From an uncultured Desulfovibrionaceae bacterium (GTDB lineage Bacteria; Desulfobacterota; Desulfovibrionia; Desulfovibrionales; Desulfovibrionaceae): 64,000 nucleotides of DNA. Below the pieces are notes generated by a model. The model had not been told where the DNA came from, searched no databases, and saw only the letters and a program-made list of their open reading frames with translations. Below are positions 16,911-27,386 of this stretch, piece after piece. The translations under genes and the position numbers were made by a program. The DNA lies in the NCBI GenBank assembly GCA_949741925.1, contig CATJOY010000054.1:1-64000 (forward strand). Direction: 5' to 3'. Position 1 is the first letter of the stretch. Each line of letters opens with the position of its first letter.

Positions 16911-17837
16911 CTAAAAATAGAATTGTATTTCCGGTGCGACTGCCTTGCGGGATAGTTCTTGTTCCACTTGTGCCCCAAGCAGGCTGAGAAAACCTTGCCA
17001 CCAGGGCTTTTCCGGAGCCGGAGCTTCCACTAGTTCGGAAGACCGGGGAATGCCGCAGCGTTCGGCAAGGCGGGCAATGGCTGCTTCTTCATCGCCGAGG
17101 GCGTCGATAAGCCCGTATTCCAGAGCCTGCCTGCCGGTATACGCCTTGCCGTTGGCCAACGACAATACTTTTTCTTCGGGCATTTTGCGGTTTTCAACAA
17201 TGACCGCGACAAACTGTTCCTGCATATCCCGGAGCAGACCTTCAAGATAGGCGCGCTGGTCTTCCGTCAGGCTTTCAAAGGGCGAACCGGCGTTTTTATA
17301 CGGGCCTGTAGCCAGGGTTAGGGAGGAAACGCCGATTTTTTCCGCAAGCCCCTGCACATTGGTTAGTTGCAGCTTCACTCCGATGCTGCCGGTCAAGGTT
17401 GCAGGGTTGGCGAAAAGTTCTTGTCCGGCTACGGCAATGTAGTAGCCGCCCGAGGCCGCGGCTGTTCCCATAGAAACCACCACCGGCTTGACCGCCGCAA
17501 GCCGTTTTACGGCTTCATAGATTTCCTGAGCCGGAGCCACAGCCCCGCCGGGAGAATCAATGCGTAAAAGCACGCCCGCTATGGTTTCATCCTGTTGCAG
17601 GCTTTCGGCCCAACGCCGCGCGTCTCGTGAATCGGCAATAAAACCTTCAACGCGGAGAACGCCCAGCCTGGGGCCGGAGAAAAGGCCCCGTTGATCAGCA
17701 TAGTCCAGAAATGCGCCGATGATCCGCCAGAGGATAAACAGCAGGAGGAGCAACAGCAGAATACAACTGAACGGCCGCCGTCGGTACAAGGGCAGGGGCC
17801 CGGAGGCGTATTGGTTAAGAGGATTGAATTGATTCAT
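16911..17837 (-). CDS. sppA: signal peptide peptidase SppA (S49)
   Basis: Membrane-bound Ser/Lys protease that degrades released signal peptides. One N-terminal membrane segment (ILLLLLLLFILWRII, about 26-40) anchors a single S49 domain. The nucleophile is Ser129 in GTAAASGGYY, and the likely general base is Lys181 in GPYKNAGSPF. LRIDSPGGAV and TGSIGVKLQL are also typical. 308 residues matches the short form found in Bacillus rather than the duplicated E. coli form. It starts 14 bases after the stop of the CNNM-type gene, so the two are likely co-transcribed. Confidence 0.92.
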   Translation of the reverse strand: MNQFNPLNQYASGPLPLYRRRPFSCILLLLLLLFILWRIIGAFLDYADQRGLFSGPRLGVLRVEGFIADSRDARRWAESLQQDETIAGVLLRIDSPGGAVAPAQEIYEAVKRLAAVKPVVVSMGTAAASGGYYIAVAGQELFANPATLTGSIGVKLQLTNVQGLAEKIGVSSLTLATGPYKNAGSPFESLTEDQRAYLEGLLRDMQEQFVAVIVENRKMPEEKVLSLANGKAYTGRQALEYGLIDALGDEEAAIARLAERCGIPRSSELVEAPAPEKPWWQGFLSLLGAQVEQELSRKAVAPEIQFYF

Positions 17838-17851
17838 GGATGGTCCCGGGT

Positions 17852-19186
<1,335 letters not shown>

Positions 19187-19434
19187 GGTTATACTCCGAG
19201 GATGGTCTCGTTATGGAATAAAGGGTATTCATACTCCTATTCTGCCGTAATATCCACTGAAATACTACTAAAATATTAAAATATGCAGTTCCTTTCCAAA
19301 GTGGGCTTCCGTTGAGGCATAGTGTCCAGCCCCACTTGGGGGCATACTGTCAGAAGCCCGGGCGTATTCCCTTACCACCAAGGAAGGGGCACCTCCCTTT
19401 ATAGTAGGTATACCTCCTCGCTAGGGAAGAATCT

Positions 19435-19450
19435 TGTTTCACGTGAAACA
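19435..19450. promoter_or_regulatory. parS: parS site 1
   Basis: TGTTTCACGTGAAACA is identical to the widely conserved chromosomal parS sequence bound by ParB; the palindrome extends two bases further each side (19433-19452). It lies 10 bases beyond the stop of the epimerase gene and about 4.9 kb from the second copy upstream of parA. Confidence 0.95.
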
Positions 19451-19460
19451 AGACCGTTGA

Positions 19461-20468
19461 CTATACCTTATAATATTCTCTGTACCAGGATACGAATTTG
19501 GGTATGCCTTCCTCTATGGGCATCGTGGGGGTAAACCCTACCGCTTGGTTTAGAGATGAAATATCGGCATAGGTAGCGTAAACATCGCCCGGCTGCATCG
19601 GGAGGTTATCGCGTATGGCTTTTTTCCCCAGGCTCTCTTCCAATACGGAAATGAAGTGATCCAGGCGAACTGGCTTATTATTGCCGATATTGTAAATGCG
19701 CCACGGGGCGGGGCTTTCTGCCGGGGAGAGAGGGAAGGCCTCTGCCTCGAATTTTTTTTCGGGGATATGCGGCATAACACGCAGCACACCCTCAACAATA
19801 TCGTCGATGTATGTAAAATCCCGTTCCATACGTCCATTGTTGAAAACCTTGATCGGCCGGCCTTCTAAAATAGCTTTGGTAAACAGAAATAAAGCCATGT
19901 CCGGCCGGCCCCAAGGACCGTAAACCGTGAAAAAGCGCAATCCCGTGCAGGGCAAGCCATAGAGATGGCTGTATGCGTGGGCCATCAGCTCATTACTTTT
20001 TTTCGTCGCGCCGTAAAGACTTACAGGATGATCAACAGGATCCTGTTCGGAAAAGGGCATTTTTGTATTTAAGCCATAAACTGAACTGGAAGAAGCATAG
20101 ATAAGATGGTCTACCTTGCTTTCACGGCATCCCTCCAGAACATTGAGGAAACCATTGAGATTGGATTTGCCGTAGGCGCGGGGGTGCTCGATACTATAGC
20201 GAACCCCCGCCTGGGCAGCCAGATGCACAACATGGCTGAAAGATTGCTTGGAAAACAGGTTTTCCATAGAAAGGTCATCGGCAAGATCAGTCAAAGAAAA
20301 AGTAAAGTTGGCGAAGCCTCGGAGTATTTCCAGACGGCTCTGTTTCAAGGAAACATCATAGTAATCATTAAGATTATCCAGCCCGACGACGCTATGCCCC
20401 TTCTCAAGAAGGCGTAGGGAAAGGTGAAAGCCAATGAATCCGGCGGCGCCGGTGACGAGAACATGCAT
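19461..20468 (-). CDS. NAD-dependent sugar-nucleotide epimerase (UDP-glucuronate 4-epimerase-like)
   Basis: Extended SDR enzyme, probably making UDP-galacturonate for surface polysaccharide. The NAD-binding TGAAGFIGFH (residues 6-15), LDNLNDYYD, catalytic Ser in YASSSSVYG and the YxxxK motif YGATKKSNE, and RFFTVYGPWGRPDMA are typical of the GalE/CapI-like glucuronate epimerases. 335 residues is normal. It stands apart from the other polysaccharide genes (manC, rfbB) in the window. parS lies immediately downstream of its stop. Confidence 0.88.
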   Translation of the reverse strand: MHVLVTGAAGFIGFHLSLRLLEKGHSVVGLDNLNDYYDVSLKQSRLEILRGFANFTFSLTDLADDLSMENLFSKQSFSHVVHLAAQAGVRYSIEHPRAYGKSNLNGFLNVLEGCRESKVDHLIYASSSSVYGLNTKMPFSEQDPVDHPVSLYGATKKSNELMAHAYSHLYGLPCTGLRFFTVYGPWGRPDMALFLFTKAILEGRPIKVFNNGRMERDFTYIDDIVEGVLRVMPHIPEKKFEAEAFPLSPAESPAPWRIYNIGNNKPVRLDHFISVLEESLGKKAIRDNLPMQPGDVYATYADISSLNQAVGFTPTMPIEEGIPKFVSWYREYYKV

Positions 20469-21196
20469 GAGAATTCCCGGTTTTTGGTTTAGGTTGTTAT
20501 GGGAATATTCCCCTGCCTCGCCGTGGCTTCGTTATAGTTCGAGGCGCCGAGAGCCCCTCGAAAACGGTTGCCAAGGATAAGAGACAGTATAGGCTTTAGG
20601 TTAACACTGTATGTATACCATAGTACCATAAGAGTTCTTCAAGGCAAAGCCCGCCTTCCCCGCCGTAGCCGAAAAGCTTTCTTTCAGCGAGAGGAGCGGA
20701 GCGCTTTTGGGTAATCTCGTTCCCCAGGTGTGATCGCGATTGCTCAACGTTGAAAAAAGATATGCCGGAGAGGAAGGAGCATTACCGTATTCCCTCACGT
20801 TTCTTATACGCATGTTGAGGTATGCTTCCTTGTTTTTTCATACTGCCCGGGGGGGCTGGGGAACAGAAAAACAACGGGGGAAAGTATTTTTTTATCCGAC
20901 AATGTCCCTATGGGCTGGGGCAAAACCGGCGTGCCGACAGAGGGCATTTGTAGGGGCATTTGTCTCTTTTGGCTTTTTTATGAAATGGGGAATTGTTTCC
21001 GCTATCCGCGACCTGCTTGCATGAGGGGGGGCTCTTGCTACCGAGCTATTTTTCCCGGAAGCCTTGGGTAGAAAGAGCAGAGCTCAGGGGGGGGACCATG
21101 AAGCCTTCGTCTGTTTTTAGCGTTGTTTTCTTTGCCAGGGGGAACTATGCGGCGCTGCGCGGACAGCGTGGTTTTCAAAACAGTTCTCGGAGGCCT
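20469..21196. other. gene-free spacer upstream of the epimerase
   Basis: 728 bases. GGGAATATTCCC (20501-20512) is a small palindrome resembling the intergenic repeat. Short ORFs here are poor (no SD, odd composition). No tRNA or recognisable ncRNA was found. Promoter for the epimerase (minus strand) should be near 20470-20560. Confidence 0.45.
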
Positions 21197-22009
21197 TTAT
21201 AGAAGGAAATCCAGAGAGGAGAGGAGGAACGAAATAGTTACCTGGCGCTGTTCCTGATCGGCTATCAGCGCTTCCAAGGATGGGATATGAAGAACGATCC
21301 GCCCCTGGGTAATATATTGTTGGAATAACGGTTGGAGCTGAAACCCCGCGTCGGTTATGCCTTGTTCACCGAGGAACAGGATTGCCCGTGGCCCTAAACG
21401 GTGTAGGCCTGCCTGGAAAACCTCGGGCAAGGGGGTTAGGGGCGAGTGACGTTCCGGCAGAGGAACGGCCGTTGGCCAAAATGTGCTGCTGCCGGAAGGC
21501 AGATGAAGCGCCGCAAGCAGCGAACGGAAAAAGTCGCCCCGCCCCGGGCTGCCTAAACCGGCCAGATCCAGGCCGAGTTCATGATACGTCCAGACCAACG
21601 GGGCCGGGCGGGTTTTGGCAAAGGCCTGCCGCCAGGGCGCGGGCCAAGTCTCGAAGGATGGCAGGGGAACAGGGGGTATTCCTGAGCGCTTTGGGGGGCG
21701 GGTAACGGCAGTTTCTCGAGGCGCCGTTTTTGCGGCTGTTCCTTTTGGCTCCAGGCCGGAACGGGCCGTGGGCGCAACTGGCGGCGCAGCAGGAGAGGAG
21801 GTTTGGTTTTCGCAATGGGGGGCAGAGTACCGCTCAGCCAAGAAAGAAGAGGGTGAAGCCGTTTCAGAAGCCGGGGCGCTGGGGGAGCCTGCCCCCAGCG
21901 CGGTGAGCAGGGTTGCGTTTGAAAGAGGCTCAGGCAACAGCAGCGCGGCTACCCCTGCATTGCGCCAGGGGCGGAGTTCTTCGCGTAAGGTTATAGTGCG
22001 CAGAGCCAT
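21197..22009 (-). CDS. unknown protein with a possible degenerate UDG-fold domain
   Basis: Not firmly recognised. The first 115 residues are Ala/Pro/Ser-rich and probably disordered. The remainder resembles family-4 uracil-DNA glycosylases in layout: LVWTYHELGLDLAG...GRGDFF (compare GEAPG...GRAG), then RSLLAALHLPSG, a strand FWPTAVPLP, HRLGPRAILFLGE (compare RPKVIVALG), and IPSLEAL (compare HPSYLL). The active-site GEAPG and the His are not conserved, so glycosylase activity is unlikely. It overlaps the coaBC stop by 19 bases, indicating coupling to that gene. Confidence 0.6.
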   Translation of the reverse strand: MALRTITLREELRPWRNAGVAALLLPEPLSNATLLTALGAGSPSAPASETASPSSFLAERYSAPHCENQTSSPAAPPVAPTARSGLEPKGTAAKTAPRETAVTRPPKRSGIPPVPLPSFETWPAPWRQAFAKTRPAPLVWTYHELGLDLAGLGSPGRGDFFRSLLAALHLPSGSSTFWPTAVPLPERHSPLTPLPEVFQAGLHRLGPRAILFLGEQGITDAGFQLQPLFQQYITQGRIVLHIPSLEALIADQEQRQVTISFLLSSLDFLL

Positions 22010-23220
22010 GTCAGTATTCTCCAGGCAAGATCCGGCTTGGATAGCTCGGGTAGGTAGTCGGATCGGCCTTGTGCATCGGCGATGAAAACGGAATTGGTTG
22101 CGGCGCCGAAACCGGAACCGGGTTCATTGACCAGATTGCCTACCAGCATATCAGCATGTTTTGCTGAAAGTTTGCGTCGAACTTCCTGTTCTAGGTTGCC
22201 TGTTTCAGCGGCGAACCCTACGACTTTTTGGTGTGGCTTTTTTGCCCTGCCCAGAGAGTGCAGGATATCAGGGTTGGGAGTCAACCTAAGTGTCAGGTTT
22301 TCGGCGCTTCCTTTTTTGAATTTATGCTCGCCGAGAGGTATGGGGGCAAAGTCGGCAACAGCCGCAGTGAATATGCCTGTATCCATGGTTGGCCAGAGAT
22401 CGTTGGCCATGCTGTACATTTCTTTGGCTGAAAGAACATCATGCCTGGCGATGCCTCGCGGCAGCCAGGGGGCTCCGGGGCCGCAAAGAGCATGCACTGT
22501 GGCCCCGCGTAAAAAGGCCGCCACCGCAAGAGATGCGCCCATGAGCCCGGTGGAGGGATTACTCCAGAACCGGACAGGGTCCCAAAATTCCCGCGTTGGT
22601 CCAAGGGTGACCATAACGTGGACCCCGGAAAAATCTTGCGGAGAAAGCGCTTTCAGTACCGCGGCATAGATTTCATGAGGTTTTGCAAGACGCCCTGCGC
22701 CTTCTTCTCGGCAGGCTACCCGTCCGGAATCAGGCTCCACCAGAATATGGCCGCGTTTTTGTAATATTTCCCAATTTTTACGGGTGGCAGGGTTGCTCCA
22801 CATGCGTGGATTCATGGCTGGCGCGATAACCAGCGGGCCTGGAAAGGCCAGGGCCTGGCAGGAAAGAATTTCATCAGCCAAACCGTGAGCCAACCGCGCC
22901 ATGGTTGAGGCGCTGGCAGCTACAATAACAAAGGCATCGGCGGAAGCGCCCGGAGAAAGGTGGGGAAAAATATCTCTATCCAGAGAATCGTTTTCCCCAC
23001 CCGCGTACAGGGTGGTATAAACGGGAGAAGCGCCAAGGGCCTCAAAGGCCAGCGGCGTTAAAAACTGCCTGGCGGCAGCAGTCATGGTTACGCCCGAGGT
23101 AATGCCCGCATCGCTCCAGCGCCTCAAGAGATCCAGCGCCTTGTAACTGGCAATGGAGCCGCACACGCCGATATGCAGACGCTTTCCTGAAAAAACAGTA
23201 AAACGCAGTTGCTCATCCAT
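21991..23220 (-). CDS. coaBC: bifunctional phosphopantothenoylcysteine decarboxylase/phosphopantothenate-cysteine ligase
   Basis: Two consecutive steps of coenzyme A synthesis in one cytosolic flavoprotein. CoaC half: GVCGSIASYKALDLLRRW at the N-terminus, ASASTMARLAHGLADE, and the PAMN substrate motif (APAMNPRMW). CoaB half: TLGPTREFWDPVRFWSN followed by PSTGLMG, and the conserved Lys region KFKKGSAENL. In the usual ASANT motif the Asn is Ser here; the fold is otherwise complete at 409 residues. The following gene overlaps its 3' end. It is divergent from parA across a long gene-free region. Confidence 0.93.
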   Translation of the reverse strand: MDEQLRFTVFSGKRLHIGVCGSIASYKALDLLRRWSDAGITSGVTMTAAARQFLTPLAFEALGASPVYTTLYAGGENDSLDRDIFPHLSPGASADAFVIVAASASTMARLAHGLADEILSCQALAFPGPLVIAPAMNPRMWSNPATRKNWEILQKRGHILVEPDSGRVACREEGAGRLAKPHEIYAAVLKALSPQDFSGVHVMVTLGPTREFWDPVRFWSNPSTGLMGASLAVAAFLRGATVHALCGPGAPWLPRGIARHDVLSAKEMYSMANDLWPTMDTGIFTAAVADFAPIPLGEHKFKKGSAENLTLRLTPNPDILHSLGRAKKPHQKVVGFAAETGNLEQEVRRKLSAKHADMLVGNLVNEPGSGFGAATNSVFIADAQGRSDYLPELSKPDLAWRILTWLCAL

Positions 23221-23549
23221 GGTATATCCTTGCCGGGAAGATAAGGCGTTTCGGCTGTATGAGAGGGCATACGGAGCCGGCCCCGCCGGAATCGGTTAAA
23301 CAGTATCATGCCGCGTTTGCTGTATGGCGTGCTTTCTTTGGTCTGTAGCCGAATAACTACCGTGGCATTGTTGGTTCCCGGTACGCAATGACTTTAGCAA
23401 AAAGCAAGACAATGCGCCAGCGCAAGAGGCATTGGGGTTGGGAGGGAGTCGAGAGATGGGGGGCGCCGTCCAACGACCGCCGGGGAGATGAAGGTATCCT
23501 CCCTCATTGCTGGTTTGCCCACAGCGCCGGACGTTCTTTCAAAAGGCTA

Positions 23550-23566
23550 GGGGGAATCATTCCCCC
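23550..23566. repeat. AATCATT-centred palindrome
   Basis: GGGGGAATCATTCCCCC is a perfect 17-base palindrome, one of the intergenic family. Here it lies between divergent genes, so it cannot simply be a terminator. Confidence 0.65.
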
Positions 23567-24324
23567 AGACGAGGGGAGGGCGAGTAGCCCCACACTGTTC
23601 CCCTTTCCTTATCAGCAGGCATTCTTTTTGGCGGATGCCCTATGCTTCCCTTGCTTCTCTCTTCCTTGCCAGAGAGACTATATGCTCTGCCGTAACGCCT
23701 GATAGGGAAGGCGCCTCAATATATTGCTGCAGCCAAGAGGCTTTCTTCTTCCCCTGGTAATGGTATTCGGAAAAAACAAAGAGGCGTATAGAAAATATAT
23801 CTTTTTTTGATGTTCTCTTTTTCTCAACTGGGGAAATATTTCAGTATGGCAACAAAATATATTGAAAAATTGTTCCCGGCCTTCACAAGGCGGAGAGATA
23901 AAAATTGTATTTGGCTGGAGCGGATATCGTTTTCGTGAGGGGAAGTGCCAGACATTTACTCTAAATATACTCTATACTCTGATTATATTATTTATAATGA
24001 TGCGCTCTGTAAAAGAATATTCTATAAAAGGATATCGTGTAAAGGTATGGTATGGAGTAGGAGGAATGAGCCACTCCGGAAGATGCTTCTTGAAACAAGG
24101 AGAGATGAGCAGCTTGGGAGAGGCAGGATTTCGAGTACCATGTATTGGACCTATAGAGTAAGGATAGAATAGAAGGGTAAGGATAAGGTTTTACCGGCAA
24201 GGCGAACCTATCGACAGACCGCGCAGGGTTTCATCCGGCGGAGAGAGAGGCAGAGCCCATGGCGAGGAGCGCCCACGTCTGGTTTTTTGGAACGCGTTCT
24301 TTTCAGTAGAAACAGGCTACCGTA

Positions 24325-24353
24325 TTGACGTGCAAAAAATAGTCACGTAGGTA
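24325..24353 (+). promoter_or_regulatory. possible parA promoter
   Basis: TTGACG (24325-24330), 17 bases, then TAGGTA (24348-24353), a weak -10. The spacer contains ACGTG...CACGT, an inverted pair of half-sites resembling the parS core. parS lies 21 bases downstream of the -10, so ParB binding could influence transcription. Confidence 0.35.
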
Positions 24354-24374
24354 ATCCTCATCAATCGGATGGAA

Positions 24375-24390
24375 TGTTTCACGTGAAACA
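24375..24390. promoter_or_regulatory. parS: parS site 2
   Basis: TGTTTCACGTGAAACA, identical to the copy at 19435-19450, 36 bases before the parA start codon. It marks this as the chromosomal ParABS locus and suggests parAB autoregulation. Confidence 0.95.
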
Positions 24391-24426
24391 TGCGGCTGTC
24401 ACTCTCAGGGACCAAGGGGGCACCTC

Positions 24427-25212
24427 GTGGCAAGAATTATTGCTATTGCGAATCAAAAAGGTGGAGTAGGCAAAACAACTACTTCGATTAACTTGGCAGC
24501 CTCGCTCTCGATCATGGAAAAAAAGGTATTGCTGGTAGATTGTGATCCTCAGGCTAACTCCACAAGTGGCTTTGGGGTAGAGTTGGATGGTTGCTCCAGC
24601 AATTTGTATACGGTGTTTTTTCACCCGGATTCTGTTCGCAATGCCCTGCGGGTAATCCATGATCCTTATCTCTCGCTGTTGCCGGCTTCTACTGATCTGG
24701 TAGCTGTGGAGTTGGAGCTTGTTGATAAAATAGGAAGAGAATATTTTCTGGGTGATTTGCTGAAGCCCTTGGAAGATGATTTTGATTATATTATTCTTGA
24801 TTGTCCGCCATCCCTCGGGCTCATTACGCTCAATGCCCTGTGCGCGGCGCGCGAGCTGCTTATCCCTTTGCAGTGCGAGTTCTTTGCTTTGGAAGGTATT
24901 GTAAAGCTGTTGCAGACCTTTGATCTAGTTAAAAAAAGACTTAATCTCGGCCTCTCGCTGCTGGGGGTTGTTCTCACTATGTACGACGTGCGTAATAAGA
25001 TTTCTCGGCAGGTTAAGAACGAGGTCCGCAAGTGTTTTCCGGACCATCTTTTTGAAACTGTTGTGCCGAGGAATGTGCGTCTTTCGGAAGCCCCAAGTCA
25101 CGGAAAATCGATTATCCATTACGATATCAAATCCAAGGGGGCAGAGGCCTATCTGGCGTTAGCCAAAGAAGTTGTTTTGCGGCGGCCGCGGAAAGAGGCC
25201 CATCCCGAATGA
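24427..25212 (+). CDS. parA: chromosome-partitioning ATPase ParA (Soj type)
   Basis: Walker-type ATPase that binds DNA nonspecifically and drives ParB-parS complexes apart. The deviant Walker A is NQKGGVGKTTT at the N-terminus; IILDCPPSLG carries Walker B and QCEFFALEG is also typical of Soj. 261 residues with no N-terminal HTH means a chromosomal type Ib-like rather than plasmid P1-type protein. The start is GTG with AAGGGGG 6 bases upstream. parB follows after a 168-base gap. Confidence 0.95.
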   Translation: MARIIAIANQKGGVGKTTTSINLAASLSIMEKKVLLVDCDPQANSTSGFGVELDGCSSNLYTVFFHPDSVRNALRVIHDPYLSLLPASTDLVAVELELVDKIGREYFLGDLLKPLEDDFDYIILDCPPSLGLITLNALCAARELLIPLQCEFFALEGIVKLLQTFDLVKKRLNLGLSLLGVVLTMYDVRNKISRQVKNEVRKCFPDHLFETVVPRNVRLSEAPSHGKSIIHYDIKSKGAEAYLALAKEVVLRRPRKEAHPE

Positions 25213-25380
25213 GCCCGGCAGATGCCGTGGCAGAGCTGATAGCCCGTATCATTCCGGCCTTGTGAAGCAGTGGCTTGCTAGGCCCGCGGGATATTCCTCC
25301 TCAGGAAATCCCGTTTCAGCCCTTATTGAGGGAACCATCACGCCCTGGAATGGTGGGGTTTGAACTGGAGGAAAAGCAGT

Positions 25381-26316
25381 ATGGCAACCGGACAGCGTGG
25401 CCTGGGAAGGGGGCTGGATGCCCTGATTAAAAGCGGCAGGGATGTGAGCAGCTCATCAACGGAAGTCCGTAAACTTCCCGTGGCTTCCTTAACCCCCAAT
25501 CCACACCAGCCGCGCCGCCATTTCGCGGATGTTCAGTTGGATGAGCTGGCGCAATCCATCAAAAGTCAAGGGGTGTTGCAGCCGATATTGGTGCGGCCCC
25601 TACCCGGAACAGAGGCTGAACAGTATGAAATTGTAGCCGGAGAACGCCGCTGGCGCGCGGCCCAAAAAGCCGGGTTGACCGAAGTGCCGGTTGTGGTGCG
25701 TGAGCTCAACGATCGGGAAACGCTGGTTCTGGCGCTCTTGGAAAACTTGCAGCGCGAGGATCTCAACCCCATGGAAGAAGCCCGAGGCATGGCCCGGCTC
25801 AAGGAAGAGTTCGGCATGAGTCAGGAGGATCTCGCGCAAAAGCTCTGCAAAAGCCGATCGGCCATCGCAAACACCATGCGTCTGCTTTCTTTGCCCTCCG
25901 AGGCTGCCGATGATCTGGCCGCGGGTCGTATTTCCGCGGGGCATGCCAGGGCCCTGTTGGCTGTTGCCGATCATGAGGCGCAGCAGGCTTTGCGGCTTCG
26001 CATCCTTCATGAGCATCTTTCGGTACGCGAAGCCGAGGCCCTGGCCGGAAGCTGGAAAGAGACGGGCGAATTGCCGGTTGCTTCGGAAGAGGCGCCTTCA
26101 GAATCCCGGGCCGCGAAGCATGATGCCGTGCCGGTTAAAGCGGCCGCCTCGGAATCGATGTTTCTTACCGATATCCAAAGCTTGCTCAGCAGCCGTCTGG
26201 AGGTGCCGGTCCGTATCAGCGGTAGGGAAACCAAGGGAAAAATAAGCTTCAGCTATAATTCCCGGCAGGAGCTTGATGCCCTTCTTGCCCGCATGGGAAT
26301 GGAGAGATGCTCATGA
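25381..26316 (+). CDS. parB: ParB partition protein (CTPase clamp)
   Basis: Binds the parS sites, loads and spreads on DNA as a CTP-dependent clamp. RGLGRGLDALI at the N-terminus is the ParA-stimulating motif. PNPHQPRRHF and GERRWRAAQ (about residues 88-96) belong to the CTP-binding ParB/Srx domain; the HTH contains MSQEDLAQKLCKSRSAIANTM (given in part); a short C-terminal dimer domain ends it. ATG 25381 is chosen over the in-frame ATG 25360 because GGAGG lies about 7 bases before it and the protein then begins MATGQRGLGRG. 311 residues is normal. Confidence 0.95.
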   Translation: MATGQRGLGRGLDALIKSGRDVSSSSTEVRKLPVASLTPNPHQPRRHFADVQLDELAQSIKSQGVLQPILVRPLPGTEAEQYEIVAGERRWRAAQKAGLTEVPVVVRELNDRETLVLALLENLQREDLNPMEEARGMARLKEEFGMSQEDLAQKLCKSRSAIANTMRLLSLPSEAADDLAAGRISAGHARALLAVADHEAQQALRLRILHEHLSVREAEALAGSWKETGELPVASEEAPSESRAAKHDAVPVKAAASESMFLTDIQSLLSSRLEVPVRISGRETKGKISFSYNSRQELDALLARMGMERCS

Positions 26317-27344
26317 AAGAGATAACCTATGCTTGGAATTTTCAGCGCATGCAGGATGCCGTAAGCCGTCTTAAGGATGCATCCGTGCTCATTCTCGGCG
26401 ATATTATGTTGGATGAGTACTTGTTCGGCGATGCCGACAGGATTTCTCCGGAAGCGCCTATCCCCGTGGTCCACGTTCAGGAAACCAAAACGCTGGTCGG
26501 GGGAGCGGGTAACGTTGCCCGCAACGTCCGTTCCCTGGGCGGGGCTGTTCGGCTCATCGGGCTCTGCGGTCGCGATGAAAAGGGGCTGCTGCTGGAATCG
26601 CTGATTAGGGAAGGGGGCATAGATGCCTGTCTGCATCGCTCCGAAGCCAGGCCGACAACGGTTAAAACCCGTATTCTGGCGCGCCAGCAACAAATGCTCC
26701 GAGTAGACCGGGAGACCTGCCAGCCGATCCGCGGCAAGGAGCTTGATCGTCTTCTTGAACTTTTGGCTGAGGCTTTGCCCGGACAGAGCGTTCTGATTGT
26801 TTCCGATTATAACAAGGGCCTTGTCAGCCACGAATTGATGGAGAAGCTCCGGCAGCTCTGCGCTAGACAGGCGCGGCCGCCTCGTATTCTTGTTGATCCC
26901 AAGGTGCCGAACTTTGCTTATTATAGCGGGGTGGATTTGCTTACCCCCAATGCTCTGGAAACCAGCCAGGGAGCAGGGCTCCCCGTCGGTACGCCGGAAG
27001 AAATTTTGAAAGCCGGTCGGGCCCTATTCCAGCGTCTGCACTGCCGTCATCTCCTGACAACCTTGGGGGCTCAGGGGATGGCGGTTTTCAGGTCGGCGGA
27101 GGAAATCTGGCATATCCCGACCTTTGCCCGTGAAGTATACGATGTTACCGGAGCCGGCGATACGGTTATAGCGGTTACGGCCTTGGCGCTGGCTGCGGGC
27201 TTGGATTTATTGGACGCCTGCTTGCTGGCTAATTATGCAGCCGGCATCGTTGTCGGCGAAGTCGGAGCCGCGACGGTGGAGCCGGATGCCCTGCGGGAGA
27301 GCATGCGCTCTCTGCCGAATCCGCAGGTTGTTCGCTGGGCCTAA
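26313..27344 (+). CDS. hldE: D-glycero-beta-D-manno-heptose-7-phosphate kinase (HldE domain I only)
   Basis: PfkB/ribokinase-type kinase making heptose 1,7-bisphosphate for ADP-heptose and the LPS core. ILGDIMLDEYLFGDADRISPEAP, split here as ILGDIMLDEYL and RISPEAP, with GGAGNVARN and VTGAGDTVIAV (catalytic Asp) identify it. There is no C-terminal nucleotidyltransferase, so the second activity must be a separate gene. ATG 26313 overlaps the parB stop (ATGA) with GGAGAG 6 bases upstream; ATG 26307 is a weaker alternative. gmhA, the preceding pathway enzyme, lies at 57949. Confidence 0.88.
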   Translation: MKEITYAWNFQRMQDAVSRLKDASVLILGDIMLDEYLFGDADRISPEAPIPVVHVQETKTLVGGAGNVARNVRSLGGAVRLIGLCGRDEKGLLLESLIREGGIDACLHRSEARPTTVKTRILARQQQMLRVDRETCQPIRGKELDRLLELLAEALPGQSVLIVSDYNKGLVSHELMEKLRQLCARQARPPRILVDPKVPNFAYYSGVDLLTPNALETSQGAGLPVGTPEEILKAGRALFQRLHCRHLLTTLGAQGMAVFRSAEEIWHIPTFAREVYDVTGAGDTVIAVTALALAAGLDLLDACLLANYAAGIVVGEVGAATVEPDALRESMRSLPNPQVVRWA

Positions 27345-27386
27345 CCGGCGCGGAACACAGACTGAAAAATTGCTGCGGGAACCACG

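Larger units (their letters stand above)
23221..24426. other. 1.2-kb gene-free region between coaBC and parA
   Basis: The largest spacer in the window. 23550-23566 holds GGGGGAAT-C-ATTCCCCC. About 23745-24060 is strikingly AT-rich for this genome, with runs such as ATATCTTTTTTTGATG and many TATA-like steps. ORFs there are short and low-complexity without convincing starts. 24325-24390 carries the parA promoter candidate and parS. No DnaA-box clusters were seen, so I do not call an origin. Confidence 0.55.

Noticed and set aside
20520-20600. Possible tRNA-like sequence (TTCGAGG...CCTCG)
   Set aside because: No cloverleaf, no anticodon arm and no proper T-loop could be drawn.
23862-24172. Short ORFs of 75-99 codons in the AT-rich tract before parA
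   Set aside because: Overlapping frames on both strands, low complexity, no SD and no recognised family.
23221-24426. Possible replication origin
   Set aside because: AT-rich and next to parS, but I found no cluster of TTATCCACA-type DnaA boxes and no dnaA gene.
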